A stretch of 64,000 nucleotides of DNA from Xylophilus sp. (GTDB lineage Bacteria; Pseudomonadota; Gammaproteobacteria; Burkholderiales; Burkholderiaceae_C): contig WNDY01000010.1 of the NCBI GenBank assembly GCA_009914555.1, positions 1 through 64,000 of the forward strand, given 5' to 3'. Position numbers and translations under genes: made by a program. The notes beneath the pieces were generated by a model. That model saw only the letters and a list, made by a program, of their open reading frames with translations, was not told where the DNA came from and did no database searches. Below, in pieces: positions 36,320 to 46,354 of the stretch (the first letter of the stretch is position 1; every line of letters starts with the position of its first letter).

Positions 36320-38794
36320 ATGGCCCACCCTCCTTTCTCTTGCGTCCGCCCGCACCGGCGTAGCGCGCTGGCTGCCGCCGTGGCGGCCTCCATTGTCCTG
36401 GCAGCTGGCGCCGCCCGGGCGGCCGAGGACGAAGCCCCGGCCCAGCTCGGCTCCATCGTCGTGACCGGCACCGCGCGCGCCAGCGGCGTGAAGACGCTGG
36501 AGACGGGCTTCTCTGTCAGCACCATCGGCGACGACGAGATCGCGAAGCAGACGCCGCTGTCTTCGGCCGACGTACTGCGCAGCGTGCCCGGCATCTTCGT
36601 GGAGTCCAGCGGCGGCGTGGCCGGCCTGCACATCGGGGTGCGCGGCTTTCCGCAGAACGGCGGCGGCGCCTTCGCCACGGTGCAGATCGACGGCGCGACC
36701 ATCTTCGCGCCGCCGACGCTGTCGTTCCTCGAAGGCTTTAGCCTGTTCCGCCTCGACGACACGGTCGAGCGCGTGGAGGTGCTGCGCGGCGGCCCGAGCC
36801 CGATCTTCTCCAACGGCCAGCCCGGCATCACCGCCAACTTCATCCAGAAGAAGGGCGGCGACACGCCCGAGGGCAGCCTGAGCGTGACCGCCGGCACCGG
36901 CGGCTTGAAGCGCGTGGACGGCTTCTGGGGCGGCCGGATCGCCGAGGACACCTATGCCACCGTCGGCGGCTTCTGGCGCACCAGCGACGGTGTGCGCAAC
37001 ACCCAGTTCACCGCCGACGAGGGCGGCCAGATCAGCGGCACGCTCACCCGCAAACTCGGCGGCGGCGACGCGATCACCTTCTCGGCGCGCAAGGTGCACG
37101 ACAGCAACGCCTTCTTCTCGGGCGCGCCGCTCGTGGCCAACGCCGACGGCAGCGTCACCACGTTCCCCGGCTTCGACCAGCGCAAGGACACGCTGATCGG
37201 CAACGAGACGCGCTATGCCAACCTGCTGACCGGCCCGGGCGGCGCCACGACGTCGGCCGACTTCTCCGACGGGCGCACGATCGACCTGACGCAGCTGGGC
37301 CTGTCGCTCGACCTCAACCGCGGCGGCTGGCAGATCAGCGACCGGGCCCACTACCTCAAGGGCTCGGCCGACGTGCGCGGCCTGTTCACGAGCGCTGCGC
37401 CGCAGACGCTGTCGAGCTACATCGCCGGGCGCGTGAGCGCGGCCAACGCGAGCGCCGCCACGGTCGCGGCGGCCGGCCGGGTGGCCACGGCGGGCACGGC
37501 GCGCTGGGTGACCACCGGCCAGACCATCACCGACCCGAACCAGCAGGTGATCGCCGCGGGCCTGTGGTCCATCGACAAGGACATCGAGTCCCTCACCAAC
37601 GACCTGCGCGTGAGCCGCACCTTCGGCGCGCACACGGTCACGCTCGGCAGCTACCTGGCCCACTACACGGTCAACGACTACTGGCTCCAGGGCAGCACCG
37701 TGCTGCTCGCGGCCGAGCCGAACGCGCGGCGCATCGACGTGGCGCTGGACAACGGCGTGGCCGCCAGCACCAATGGCCTGGTGAGCGCGACCACCAGCCA
37801 GACGCGCAACGACTGGCGCGCCGACAACGCCGCCGTCTTCGCGGCCGACGAATGGCAGCTCGACCCGCGCTGGCGCGTGGACGGCGGCCTGCGCTTCGAG
37901 CACTACCGCGCGCGCGGCACCGTGGGCCTCACGGACACGGCCGACTTCGACGGCAACCCGCTCACGCTCTACGACAACAGCGGAACCTACCTGACCGGCG
38001 CCACGCGCGACGTGCGCTACAGCGGCAGCAGGACCTCCTACACGCTGGGCACCAATTACCTGCTGGCGAGCGACACCGCCGTGTTCGCGCGGCTCAACGG
38101 CGGCTACCGCTTTCCGCACTTCGACGAGCTGAGCGGCGGCACGACGGTGACGCAGGCGGTGCGCCAGTACGAGCTCGGCGCCAAGACGATCCGCCCCGCG
38201 TGGGACGCCTTCGCCACCCTCTTTGCCAACGACTTCAAGGGCCAGACCTACACCCAGCAGGTGGTGGACCCGGCGACCAGCGCGATCACCAACGTCACGG
38301 CCGTGGCCAGCTCGCGCGTCTACGGCCTGGAGCTCGAAGGCGCGGTGCGCCCGCTGCGCGGCCTGGAGCTGCGCGCCAGCGGCACGCTGTTCCACGGCGA
38401 GTACCGCGACATCCAGTCGAGCACCGACGCCGACATCAAGAACGGCAACCGCATCCAGCGCCAGCCGACCTTCCAGTTCCGCCTCGCGCCGAGCTACCGC
38501 TTCGCGCTCGACAACGGCGTGACGGTCACGCTGTTCGGCGCCTGGACGCACGTGGGCACGCGCTTCTCGGACATCCAGAACCTCCAGCGCCTGCCCTCCT
38601 ACGACACGCTCGACGCCGGCGTGCGCTTCAACCGCGGCAACTGGGAGTTCCAGCTCACCGGCACCAACCTGACCAACGAACTGGCGCTGACCGAGGGCAA
38701 CCCGCGCATCTCCGGCTCGGCCACGAGCAGCGCGATCATCGGCCGCGCGCTGTTCGGCCGCGCGGCGCAGGCGACGCTGAAATACTTCTTCTGA
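36320..38794 (+). CDS. TonB-dependent outer-membrane receptor
   Basis: The 824-residue protein has a signal peptide ending near ARA (about residue 34), a plug domain (LGSIVVTGTA, ADVLRSVPGIFVE, VEVLRGGPSPIFSNGQPG) and a 22-strand barrel ending in aromatic phenylalanine (TLKYFF). TonB-dependent receptors actively carry large or scarce nutrients across the outer membrane. Its place at the head of a LacI-regulated sulfatase/ABC locus, rather than next to siderophore genes, suggests a carbohydrate-like or sulfated substrate. A strong hairpin follows before the sulfatase. Confidence 0.93.
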   Translation: MAHPPFSCVRPHRRSALAAAVAASIVLAAGAARAAEDEAPAQLGSIVVTGTARASGVKTLETGFSVSTIGDDEIAKQTPLSSADVLRSVPGIFVESSGGVAGLHIGVRGFPQNGGGAFATVQIDGATIFAPPTLSFLEGFSLFRLDDTVERVEVLRGGPSPIFSNGQPGITANFIQKKGGDTPEGSLSVTAGTGGLKRVDGFWGGRIAEDTYATVGGFWRTSDGVRNTQFTADEGGQISGTLTRKLGGGDAITFSARKVHDSNAFFSGAPLVANADGSVTTFPGFDQRKDTLIGNETRYANLLTGPGGATTSADFSDGRTIDLTQLGLSLDLNRGGWQISDRAHYLKGSADVRGLFTSAAPQTLSSYIAGRVSAANASAATVAAAGRVATAGTARWVTTGQTITDPNQQVIAAGLWSIDKDIESLTNDLRVSRTFGAHTVTLGSYLAHYTVNDYWLQGSTVLLAAEPNARRIDVALDNGVAASTNGLVSATTSQTRNDWRADNAAVFAADEWQLDPRWRVDGGLRFEHYRARGTVGLTDTADFDGNPLTLYDNSGTYLTGATRDVRYSGSRTSYTLGTNYLLASDTAVFARLNGGYRFPHFDELSGGTTVTQAVRQYELGAKTIRPAWDAFATLFANDFKGQTYTQQVVDPATSAITNVTAVASSRVYGLELEGAVRPLRGLELRASGTLFHGEYRDIQSSTDADIKNGNRIQRQPTFQFRLAPSYRFALDNGVTVTLFGAWTHVGTRFSDIQNLQRLPSYDTLDAGVRFNRGNWEFQLTGTNLTNELALTEGNPRISGSATSSAIIGRALFGRAAQATLKYFF

Positions 38795-38806
38795 CGCCGC
38801 CCGCCC

Positions 38807-38843
38807 AAGCGGCCGCGCCGTCGCTGCGACGGCGCGGCCGCTT
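38807..38843 (+). terminator. Strong hairpin between receptor and sulfatase genes
   Basis: A 17-bp perfect stem (AAGCGGCCGCGCCGTCG and its complement) around a CTG loop lies 12 bases after the receptor stop. It ends 17 bases before the sulfatase start. Without a T-run it may be a partial terminator or a barrier to RNA decay that sets receptor levels above those of the transporter genes. Confidence 0.6.
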
Positions 38844-38859
38844 ACGATTTCCGGACCGC

Positions 38860-40155
38860 ATGAATTTCCTCTACCTCCATACCCACGACACCGGCCGCCA
38901 CGTCGCACCCTACGGCTTTGCCATGCCCACGCCCCGCATCGCGCAGCTCGCGCGCGAGGGCGTGCTGTTCCGCCAGGCGTTCTCGGCCGCGCCCGTGTGC
39001 AGCCCGAGCCGCGCGGCGCTGCTGCACGGCAACTGGCCGCACGAGAACGGCATGATCGGCCTGGCCCACCGCGGCAGCCGCCTGAACGACGCCTCGCAGC
39101 ACTTGGCCAACGTGCTCGGCGATGCCGGCTGGCAGTGCGTGCTCGTCGGCGAGCAGCATGTCGCGCCACCCGAGGGGCTGGCCGCGCTCGGCTACCACGA
39201 TGTGCCGCCGGTGGCCTCCACCCGTGCGGCCGACGTGGCGCCGGCGGCCGTGCGCTGGCTGCGCGAGCGCGACCGCAGCCGGTCGTTCTTCCTGTCGGTC
39301 GGCCTGCACGAGACGCACCGCCCCTACCCGCCGCCCGACCCCGGCGAGCCCGCAGACGACCCGCGCTACCTCGCGCCGCCGCCCGGCATGCCCGACACGC
39401 CCGCGATCCGCGCCGAGGTGGCCGGCCTGCGCCGCATGGCGCGCGCGGCCGACGCGGCCTTCGGCGCGGTGCTCGACGCGCTGCGCGAGACCGGTGCCGC
39501 CGACGACACGCTCGTCGTCCTCACCACCGACCACGGCCTGCCCTGGCCCGGCGCCAAGTGCACCGTGGGCGATGCCGGCACCGGCGTGATGCTGCTGGTG
39601 CGCGGCCCCGGCGGCTTCACCGGCGGCAAGGTGGTGGACGCGATGGTCTCGCAGCTCGACATCTTCCCGACGGTCTGCGCGCTCGCGGGCCTGCCGCGCC
39701 CGCCCTGGCTGCGCGGCCGGAGCCTTGTGCCGCTGGTGGACGGCTCGGCCGATGCGCTGCACGAGGCGCTGTTCGCCGAGGTCACCTGCCATGCCGCGGC
39801 CGAGCCGATGCGCAGCATCCGCACGCCGCGCTGGCGCTACATCCGCCGCTTCGACGGCAGCGACCTGCGGGTGCTCGCCAACGTGGACGCGGGCGCGGCC
39901 AAGACGCTGTTCATCGAGCACGGCTGGCGGCGCTGGCTGCCCGAGACCGAGAGCCTGCACGACCTGGTGCTCGACCCGGGCGAACATGTGAACCTCGCCG
40001 CGCGGCCCGACCATGCGCAGGTGCTGGCCGACCTGCGCGCGCGGCTGGCCGACTGGATGGAGCAGACCGGCGACCCGCTGCTCGACCCGGACTGGCAGCC
40101 GCCGGCGCAGATCCACGTGGTGCCGCGCACCTCGGTGCGGCCCGAGGGAGACTGA
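38860..40155 (+). CDS. Formylglycine-dependent sulfatase (type I)
   Basis: The 431-residue protein hydrolyses sulfate esters or sulfamates. It has the activation motif C47-S-P-S-R, whose cysteine becomes formylglycine, and metal/sulfate residues including D10 in THDTGR, D224-H225 in TTDHG and K233. The TPRIAQLAREGVLF and WPHENGMIGLAHRG segments resemble the heparan N-sulfatase (sulfoglucosamine hydrolase) branch. It begins directly at the catalytic fold with no signal peptide, so it should work in the cytoplasm on substrate that has been imported intact. Its maturase is encoded four genes downstream. Substrate unknown. Confidence 0.9.
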   Translation: MNFLYLHTHDTGRHVAPYGFAMPTPRIAQLAREGVLFRQAFSAAPVCSPSRAALLHGNWPHENGMIGLAHRGSRLNDASQHLANVLGDAGWQCVLVGEQHVAPPEGLAALGYHDVPPVASTRAADVAPAAVRWLRERDRSRSFFLSVGLHETHRPYPPPDPGEPADDPRYLAPPPGMPDTPAIRAEVAGLRRMARAADAAFGAVLDALRETGAADDTLVVLTTDHGLPWPGAKCTVGDAGTGVMLLVRGPGGFTGGKVVDAMVSQLDIFPTVCALAGLPRPPWLRGRSLVPLVDGSADALHEALFAEVTCHAAAEPMRSIRTPRWRYIRRFDGSDLRVLANVDAGAAKTLFIEHGWRRWLPETESLHDLVLDPGEHVNLAARPDHAQVLADLRARLADWMEQTGDPLLDPDWQPPAQIHVVPRTSVRPEGD

Positions 40156-40191
40156 GCCATGCCCTGGCGCGGCCTTGCGGTCTTCCTCCCT

Positions 40192-40210
40192 CTCCCTCTG
40201 GACGAGGGAG
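40192..40210 (+). promoter_or_regulatory. Hairpin overlapping the solute-binding-protein ribosome site
   Basis: CTCCCTC-TGGAC-GAGGGAG is a perfect 7-bp hairpin whose 3' arm contains the Shine-Dalgarno sequence, two bases upstream of the ATG at 40213. Folding would mask the ribosome site. An identical GAGGGAG at 40144-40150 precedes the alternative ATG at 40159. Confidence 0.45.
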
Positions 40211-40212
40211 CA

Positions 40213-41457
40213 ATGCCGCGCCTTGCCTGCGCCGCGCTGCTTTCGATGGCCCTGCATGCCCACGCCGCCCACCTGCGCATCGCCGCGCCGTCGGACTCCC
40301 AGCTGTCCGTGCTCCAGCAGCAGCTCGTGCTCTGGCAGCAGCGCACCGGCCACACGGTCGAGGTCGTCAAGCTCACCAACGCGAGCGGCGACGTGTTCGT
40401 GCAGTACCGCACCTGGCTCGCGTCGAAGAACCGCGAGATCGACGTCTACAAGTTCGACAGCCAGTGGGCCGGCCAGCTGCAGGCCCACCTCGTGCACCTG
40501 CGGCCCTACACGCAGCAGCACGAACGCATGCTGCCGCAGGTCGTGGCCGCCTGGCGCGGGCGCGGCGGCGCGCTGCTGGGCCTGCCCTACACCGTGGGCG
40601 TGCCGCAGCTTTTCTACCGGCGCGACCTGCTGGAGAAGTACGGCCGCCCGGTGCCGCGCACCTGGGCGGAACTCACCGACACCGCCCGCCTGATCCAGCA
40701 GGGCGAGCGCGCGGCCGGCCGGCGCGGCTTCTGGGGCTACGTGTTCCAGGGCGCGGTCTACGAAGGGCTCGCGGCCAACGCGCTCGAATGGGTGGCATCG
40801 AGCGGTGGCGGGCGCATCGTGGAGGACGATGGCCGCATCAGCATCGGCAACCCGCGCGCCGCACGGGCGCTCGCGCGCGCGGCCGGCTGGGTCGGCGCGA
40901 TCGCGCCGCGCGGCGTGCTCGGCTACAAGGAGGACGACGCGCGCGGCGTGTTCCAGACCGGCAACGCGGCCTTCATGCGCCACTGGCCCGCGGCCTGGGC
41001 GCTGCTCGACGGCGAGGCCGGCAGCGCCGTGGCCGGGCGCACCGGCATCGCGCCGCTGCCCGCGGGCGACGGCGGCCAGCCGGCCGCGACGCTCGGCGGC
41101 TGGGGCTACGTGGTGTCGAAGCACTCGCCGCAGCGCGACGCGGCCGCCGCGCTCGCGGTCTTCCTCTCCAGCGAGGAGGCGCAGCGCCTGTCGGCCGCGC
41201 GCAGCCTGCCGCCGACCTATGCGGCGCTGTATGACGATGCCGACCTCGCGCGCGCCGCGCCGCTGCTGCCGGCGCTGAAAGCCGCGCTGCCCACGCTGGT
41301 CGCGCGCCCGGCGGCGCCGACCGGACGGCGCTACCCGGAGGTGAGCGCGGAGTTCCAATCGGCCGTGCACCGCGTGCTCGAAGGCCGCGACGACGCCGCC
41401 GGGGCCGTGGAAAAGCTCCAGCGCCGGCTGGAGCGCGTGCGGGGAGCGGGCTGGTGA
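40213..41457 (+). CDS. ABC transporter substrate-binding protein (sugar type)
   Basis: The roughly 414-residue periplasmic protein belongs to the MalE/UgpB-like family. After a short signal (LACAALLSMALHAHA) it starts LRIAAPSDSQLSVLQQQLVL and shows family segments EIDVYKFDSQWAGQL, LPYTVGVPQLFYRRDLLEKY and a C-terminal AAALAVFLSSEEAQRL. It captures a solute and hands it to the two permeases encoded next. An ATG at 40159 with its own ribosome site would add 18 residues that do not look like a signal peptide. It overlaps the first permease gene by four bases. Confidence 0.9.
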   Translation: MPRLACAALLSMALHAHAAHLRIAAPSDSQLSVLQQQLVLWQQRTGHTVEVVKLTNASGDVFVQYRTWLASKNREIDVYKFDSQWAGQLQAHLVHLRPYTQQHERMLPQVVAAWRGRGGALLGLPYTVGVPQLFYRRDLLEKYGRPVPRTWAELTDTARLIQQGERAAGRRGFWGYVFQGAVYEGLAANALEWVASSGGGRIVEDDGRISIGNPRAARALARAAGWVGAIAPRGVLGYKEDDARGVFQTGNAAFMRHWPAAWALLDGEAGSAVAGRTGIAPLPAGDGGQPAATLGGWGYVVSKHSPQRDAAAALAVFLSSEEAQRLSAARSLPPTYAALYDDADLARAAPLLPALKAALPTLVARPAAPTGRRYPEVSAEFQSAVHRVLEGRDDAAGAVEKLQRRLERVRGAGW

Positions 41458-42395
41458 ACGCGCGGCGGCCGCTGCATGCCCAACGGGTGCGCGCCGCGTG
41501 GCGCTTCGCGCTGCCGGCCTGCGCGCTGCTGCTGCTCGCGGCCGCGCTGCCGCTGGCGCGCACCGTGTGGCTGAGCCTGACCGACGCGAGCGCGGACGAT
41601 CCTTCCCGCGCGGCCTTCGTCGGCCTGGCCAACTACCTGTCCTGCATCGGCGGCCGCTGCGGCGGTGGAGTCTATGGCGGCGTGCTCGGCGACGCGCGCT
41701 GGTGGCAGGCGGTGCGCAACACGGTGGTCTTCGCCGTGGCCTCGGTGGCGCTCGAACTCGTGGTCGGCATGGCCGTGGCGCTGAGCCTGGACCGGCCCTT
41801 CCCCGGCCGGGCGCTGGTGCGCACCGCGGTGCTCGTGCCCTGGGCGCTGCCGACCATCGTCTCGGCACAGATGTGGGGCTGGATGCTGCACGACCAGTAC
41901 GGCATCGTGAACTGGATGCTGCGCGGCCTGGGCGCGATCGAGGACGGCATCCCCTGGCTCGCCCAGCCCTCGACCGCGCTCGCGGCTATCGTGGTGATCG
42001 ACGCCTGGAAGTCCACACCCTTCATGGCGCTGATGCTGCTCGCGGCCCTGCAGACCGTGCCCGGCGAACTGCGCGACGCCGCGCGCATCGACGGCGCCAC
42101 GCCCTGGCAGGCGCTGCGGCGCGTGGTGCTGCCAACGATCTTCCCGGCCGTGGCGGTGGCCGTGGTGTTCCGCCTGCTCGACGCGCTGCGCGTGTTCGAC
42201 CTGATCTACATCGTCAACCCCGCCGGCGAGGACGTGGCGTCGATGTCGGTGTACGCGCGCCGGCTGCTGTTCGAGTACGGCCGCTTCGGCGAGGGCTCGG
42301 CCGCCTCGGTGCTGCTGTTCGCCGTGGTTGGCGGCATCGCCATCGCCTGGATCCGCGTCACGCGCGTGATCGACCGCGCGGAGGGTGGGCGATGA
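41454..42395 (+). CDS. ABC sugar-type permease 1 (MalF-like)
   Basis: The 313-residue protein has six predicted membrane helices and the ABC permease coupling segment LRDAARIDGATPWQALRRVV contacting the ATPase. Starts at GTG 41454, overlapping the binding-protein stop. The first periplasmic loop has a CIGGRCGGGVYGG insert with two cysteines. It forms the channel with the next gene product. Confidence 0.93.
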   Translation: MNARRPLHAQRVRAAWRFALPACALLLLAAALPLARTVWLSLTDASADDPSRAAFVGLANYLSCIGGRCGGGVYGGVLGDARWWQAVRNTVVFAVASVALELVVGMAVALSLDRPFPGRALVRTAVLVPWALPTIVSAQMWGWMLHDQYGIVNWMLRGLGAIEDGIPWLAQPSTALAAIVVIDAWKSTPFMALMLLAALQTVPGELRDAARIDGATPWQALRRVVLPTIFPAVAVAVVFRLLDALRVFDLIYIVNPAGEDVASMSVYARRLLFEYGRFGEGSAASVLLFAVVGGIAIAWIRVTRVIDRAEGGR

Positions 42396-43243
42396 AGCGC
42401 ATCGCGTTCGCCCTCTGGCTCGCGGTCGTCGTGCTGTGGATGGTGTTTCCGTTCCACTACGCGGTGGTCACCTCGCTGCAAACGGGCACCGCGCTGTTCG
42501 AGCCTGCGCTGCTGCCGAAGGCGGCCACGCTCGGCAACTACCGCGCGCTTTTCTTGCGGGAGTATTTCCCGGCGAACATCGCCAATTCTGCACTGCTGGC
42601 GATTACTGTCGTGGGTATATCGCTCGCCGCCGGCGTCTTCGCGGCCTGGGCGCTGGGGCGGGTGGAGTTCCGCGGCCGGCGCGCGCTGCTGCTGGCGATC
42701 CTCGCGGTCTCGATGTTCCCGCAGGTCGCGGTGCTCTCGGGGCTCTACCAGATGTTCATCGCGGCACGCGAGTTCCTTCAGGACCAGTTCGGCATCGCAT
42801 GGACGCGGCCGTGGTCGCTGACCTGGCTCGCGTTCAGCTACACGCTGTTCACGCTGCCCTTCACCGTCTGGACGCTCACGGCCTACCTGCGCGCTGTGCC
42901 GCAGGAACTGGAGGACGCCGCGCGCATCGACGGCGCGGGCTACGCCACCATCGTGCGGCGCATCTACTTGCCGCTGCTGCGGCCGGCGCTGGTGACCACC
43001 GGGCTCATGGCCTTCGTGGCGACCTGGAACGAGTTCCTGTTCGCGCTGAGCTTCACCAGCCGCGAGCCCGAGCGCACGGCCACGGTGGCGATCGCGATGA
43101 TCGCGGGCGTGGCCGACTTCCAGGTGCCCTGGGGCACGATCATGGCCGCGGCGGTGATCGTCACGCTGCCGGTGCTGGGCCTCGTCTTCGTGTTCCAGCG
43201 CCGGCTGGTCGCGGGCCTCATGGCCGGGGCGGTGAAGGGATGA
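42392..43243 (+). CDS. ABC sugar-type permease 2 (MalG-like)
   Basis: The 283-residue protein has six membrane helices and the permease loop LEDAARIDGAGYATIVRRIY. Its ATG overlaps the end of permease 1, and its own stop overlaps the maturase start. A paired-box element overlies codons for helix 2 (about residues 57-76), where codons switch to AT-rich synonyms (AAT TCT GCA, ATT ACT, GGT ATA) although the protein sequence remains a normal helix. Confidence 0.93.
   Translation: MKRIAFALWLAVVVLWMVFPFHYAVVTSLQTGTALFEPALLPKAATLGNYRALFLREYFPANIANSALLAITVVGISLAAGVFAAWALGRVEFRGRRALLLAILAVSMFPQVAVLSGLYQMFIAAREFLQDQFGIAWTRPWSLTWLAFSYTLFTLPFTVWTLTAYLRAVPQELEDAARIDGAGYATIVRRIYLPLLRPALVTTGLMAFVATWNEFLFALSFTSREPERTATVAIAMIAGVADFQVPWGTIMAAAVIVTLPVLGLVFVFQRRLVAGLMAGAVKG
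42559..42619 (+). repeat. Paired GTAT-box element inside a permease gene
   Basis: GGAGTATT (42559-42566) and TGGGTATA (42612-42619) are 53 bp apart, inside the second permease gene. Rare AT-ending codons cluster between the boxes, as if the DNA sequence itself were constrained. Confidence 0.5.
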
Positions 43244-44145
43244 CGGGCGGAGAGCGCCCCTGCTGCGCCGCGCGGCGCACGGCCGCCGCCCAGCCCGCGC
43301 CGGCGCTGCCCGCATCGCGCGGCGGCACGGATGCGGCCGGGCCGTTCATCGACCTGCCGGGCGGGCGCTTCCTCATGGGCACGGACGATGCCGAGGGCTT
43401 TCCCGGCGACGGCGAGGGGCCGGTGCGCGCGGTGGAGGTCGCGCCGTTTTCGATCGCCGCGCACCCAATCACGAACGCGCAGTTCGCCCGCTTCGCCGAC
43501 GCGGCCGGCTACACGACCGAGGCCGAGCGCTGGGGCAGCGCCTTCGTCTTCCTCGGCCACCTGCCGCCCGCGCGCCGGGCCGCGCTCGGCGCGGGCCGCG
43601 TGGCCGGCACGCCGTGGTGGGCACTGGTGGACGGCGCCTGCTGGCGCCATCCCGAAGGGCCGGGCTCGGACCTTGCGGCGCGCGCCGACCATCCGGTCGT
43701 GCAGGTGTCGTGGCACGACGCGCAGGCGTTCTGCGCCTGGGCCGGCGCGCGGCTGCCGACCGAGGCCGAATGGGAATACGCCGCGCGCGGCGGCCTCGTG
43801 CAGCAGCGCTACGCCTGGGGCGACGATTTCACGCCCGGCGGGCGCTGGATGTGCAATACGTGGCAGGGCCGCTTTCCCGAGTACGACACCGGCGAGGACG
43901 GTTTTGCGGGCACCTCGCCGGTGGGCGCCTATCCGCCCAACGGCTACGGTCTCTTCGACGTGGCCGGCAACGTCTGGGAATGGTGCGCCGACCGCTTCGC
44001 GCCCCGGGACGATGCGCGCGCGATGCGCGGCGGCTCCTTCCTCTGCCACGCGAGCTACTGCAACCGCTACCGCGTCGCGGCGCGGTCCTCCAACACGCCC
44101 GACAGCGCGACGGCCAACATCGGCTTTCGCGTGGTCCGATCCTGA
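43240..44145 (+). CDS. Formylglycine-generating enzyme (sulfatase maturase, SUMF1 family)
   Basis: The 301-residue protein oxidises the sulfatase active-site cysteine to formylglycine. It has the FGE-sulfatase fold landmarks: [42 protein letters not shown] and a closing NIGFRVV. The copper-binding cysteine pair of aerobic FGE is present as C269 and C274 in [15 protein letters not shown], which separates true maturases from the many SUMF1-like proteins that lack it. No signal peptide, consistent with modifying a cytoplasmic sulfatase during translation. It is embedded in the transporter operon between permease and ATPase genes. Confidence 0.93.
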   Translation: MTGGERPCCAARRTAAAQPAPALPASRGGTDAAGPFIDLPGGRFLMGTDDAEGFPGDGEGPVRAVEVAPFSIAAHPITNAQFARFADAAGYTTEAERWGSAFVFLGHLPPARRAALGAGRVAGTPWWALVDGACWRHPEGPGSDLAARADHPVVQVSWHDAQAFCAWAGARLPTEAEWEYAARGGLVQQRYAWGDDFTPGGRWMCNTWQGRFPEYDTGEDGFAGTSPVGAYPPNGYGLFDVAGNVWEWCADRFAPRDDARAMRGGSFLCHASYCNRYRVAARSSNTPDSATANIGFRVVRS

Positions 44146-44152
44146 TCCTGCG

Positions 44153-45202
<1,050 letters not shown>

Positions 45203-45207
45203 CCTAG

Positions 45208-45226
45208 CCCCGCCCTGGTGGCGGGG
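45208..45226 (+). terminator. Hairpin at the end of the sulfatase/ABC operon
   Basis: CCCCGCC-CTGGT-GGCGGGG (7-bp stem) starts five bases after the stop codon and runs into a paired-box element. Likely transcript end, though no T-run follows. Confidence 0.5.
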
Positions 45227-45275
45227 GGTATGCCCCCTATATGCCCGAACTGCCAGTGCGCGGGGCGCATACCCC
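45225..45275. repeat. Paired GTAT-box element, inverted (51-bp span)
   Basis: GGGGTATG (45225-45232) faces CATACCCC (45268-45275). The span is exactly 51 bp, the same as the inverted element near 57730. It lies between convergent genes. Confidence 0.55.
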
Positions 45276-45309
45276 AGTCATGGCCGGACGGAAACCGTGT
45301 CTGCGCCGC

Positions 45310-46272
45310 TCACCAGCGCGCGCGCAGGCGGTCGTAGACGTAGACGCCGTACTGGCGGTGGGCCGACGGCGTCGGGTAGAGCTTGTCGGCGAAGAGGTAG
45401 ACCGAGTAGTCGGTCACGCCGCTGATCAGCGTGCTGGTCGTGCACAGGCCGGAGTTGACTTCGCCCGCGCCGATGCCGGAGCCCGCATCGGTCGAGATGC
45501 AGACCGGCGTGTCCACGTCGGAGAAGCCGTAGCTGGAGCCGGAGTTGTGGAAGAGGTTGAAGTAGTAGGCCGCGTCCACGTACAGCACGTTGGTGCCGGT
45601 CAGGTCGTTCAGGGCCACCAGCAGCGCGTTGTTGAAGCTGCTCGACAGGCTGGAGAACAGGCTGGTCAGCGACAGGCTCTCGGCCCACGGCGACACGCTG
45701 AGGTCGTATACGCCGGTGACCAGCACGTATTTGGCGCCGGCCGTGATGAGGCGCTTGACCTGCGCGGCCAGTTCAGTACCCGCGGTGGCCAGGTTGGTCT
45801 GCGCCTGCGCCTGCGTCGTGGTGCCGGCCGCGTAGCTCGCATACTCGGCCACGATGTCGCCGTAGCCGCCCTCCACGAGGTACAGGTCGTTCGACGTGGG
45901 CGTGTTCGATGCGAGGAAGGTATCGATCTGGGTGGTGATCGACCCCGCGTTGGCCGTGCCGATGGCGTTGGTCGTGTTGGTCACGCGGGCATGGGCCACG
46001 GCATAGCCGTAGCCGCCGGCCGACACCGCCGTCAGCGTGCCGCCGTAGCTCGACGCGACCTCCTGGGCCCAGATGTTGACGGTGTCGTCGTTGACGGTGT
46101 AGCGCGTGCCGCTCTGGCCGACGTCGCTGAAGCCGTCGCCGAACGAGATGAAACGCGAAGGCGTGATAGCCGATTCGACGGTGCTCGAGCCGCAGGCCGA
46201 CAGCACGGCTGCCGAGACCGAGGCGCCCGCGGCGGCCAGCAGGCTGCGGCGCGTGCGATTGACGTTTGCCAT
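45310..46272 (-). CDS. SGNH/GDSL-family lipoprotein lacking catalytic residues
   Basis: The 320-residue protein has a signal with RR and a lipobox-like LSAC (Cys27), then a GDSL-like fold. The usual nucleophile motif FGDS is FGDGFSDVG (Gly47 for Ser). The block III Asn is replaced in GGYGDI (Gly138). The block II glycine region reads YAVAHARV. The C-terminal D-x-x-H-P-T is D296-K-L-Y299-P-T, so the catalytic His is Tyr. All four SGNH positions appear changed while the fold is kept. It is probably a non-catalytic binding protein, or uses another mechanism. Confidence 0.75.
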   Translation of the reverse strand: MANVNRTRRSLLAAAGASVSAAVLSACGSSTVESAITPSRFISFGDGFSDVGQSGTRYTVNDDTVNIWAQEVASSYGGTLTAVSAGGYGYAVAHARVTNTTNAIGTANAGSITTQIDTFLASNTPTSNDLYLVEGGYGDIVAEYASYAAGTTTQAQAQTNLATAGTELAAQVKRLITAGAKYVLVTGVYDLSVSPWAESLSLTSLFSSLSSSFNNALLVALNDLTGTNVLYVDAAYYFNLFHNSGSSYGFSDVDTPVCISTDAGSGIGAGEVNSGLCTTSTLISGVTDYSVYLFADKLYPTPSAHRQYGVYVYDRLRARW

Positions 46273-46354
46273 TGTTGGGGGTTCTCCGGGTGATGGAACG
46301 AACGGAATCGGCGAGTTTAACGGCGCGATGTAACCCCCGTGTCACCAGAAGCGC

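Noticed and set aside
45701..45731. GTCGTATA and CACGTATT inside the SGNH gene
   Set aside because: They are 21 bp apart and lack the G-rich 5' half. Likely chance.
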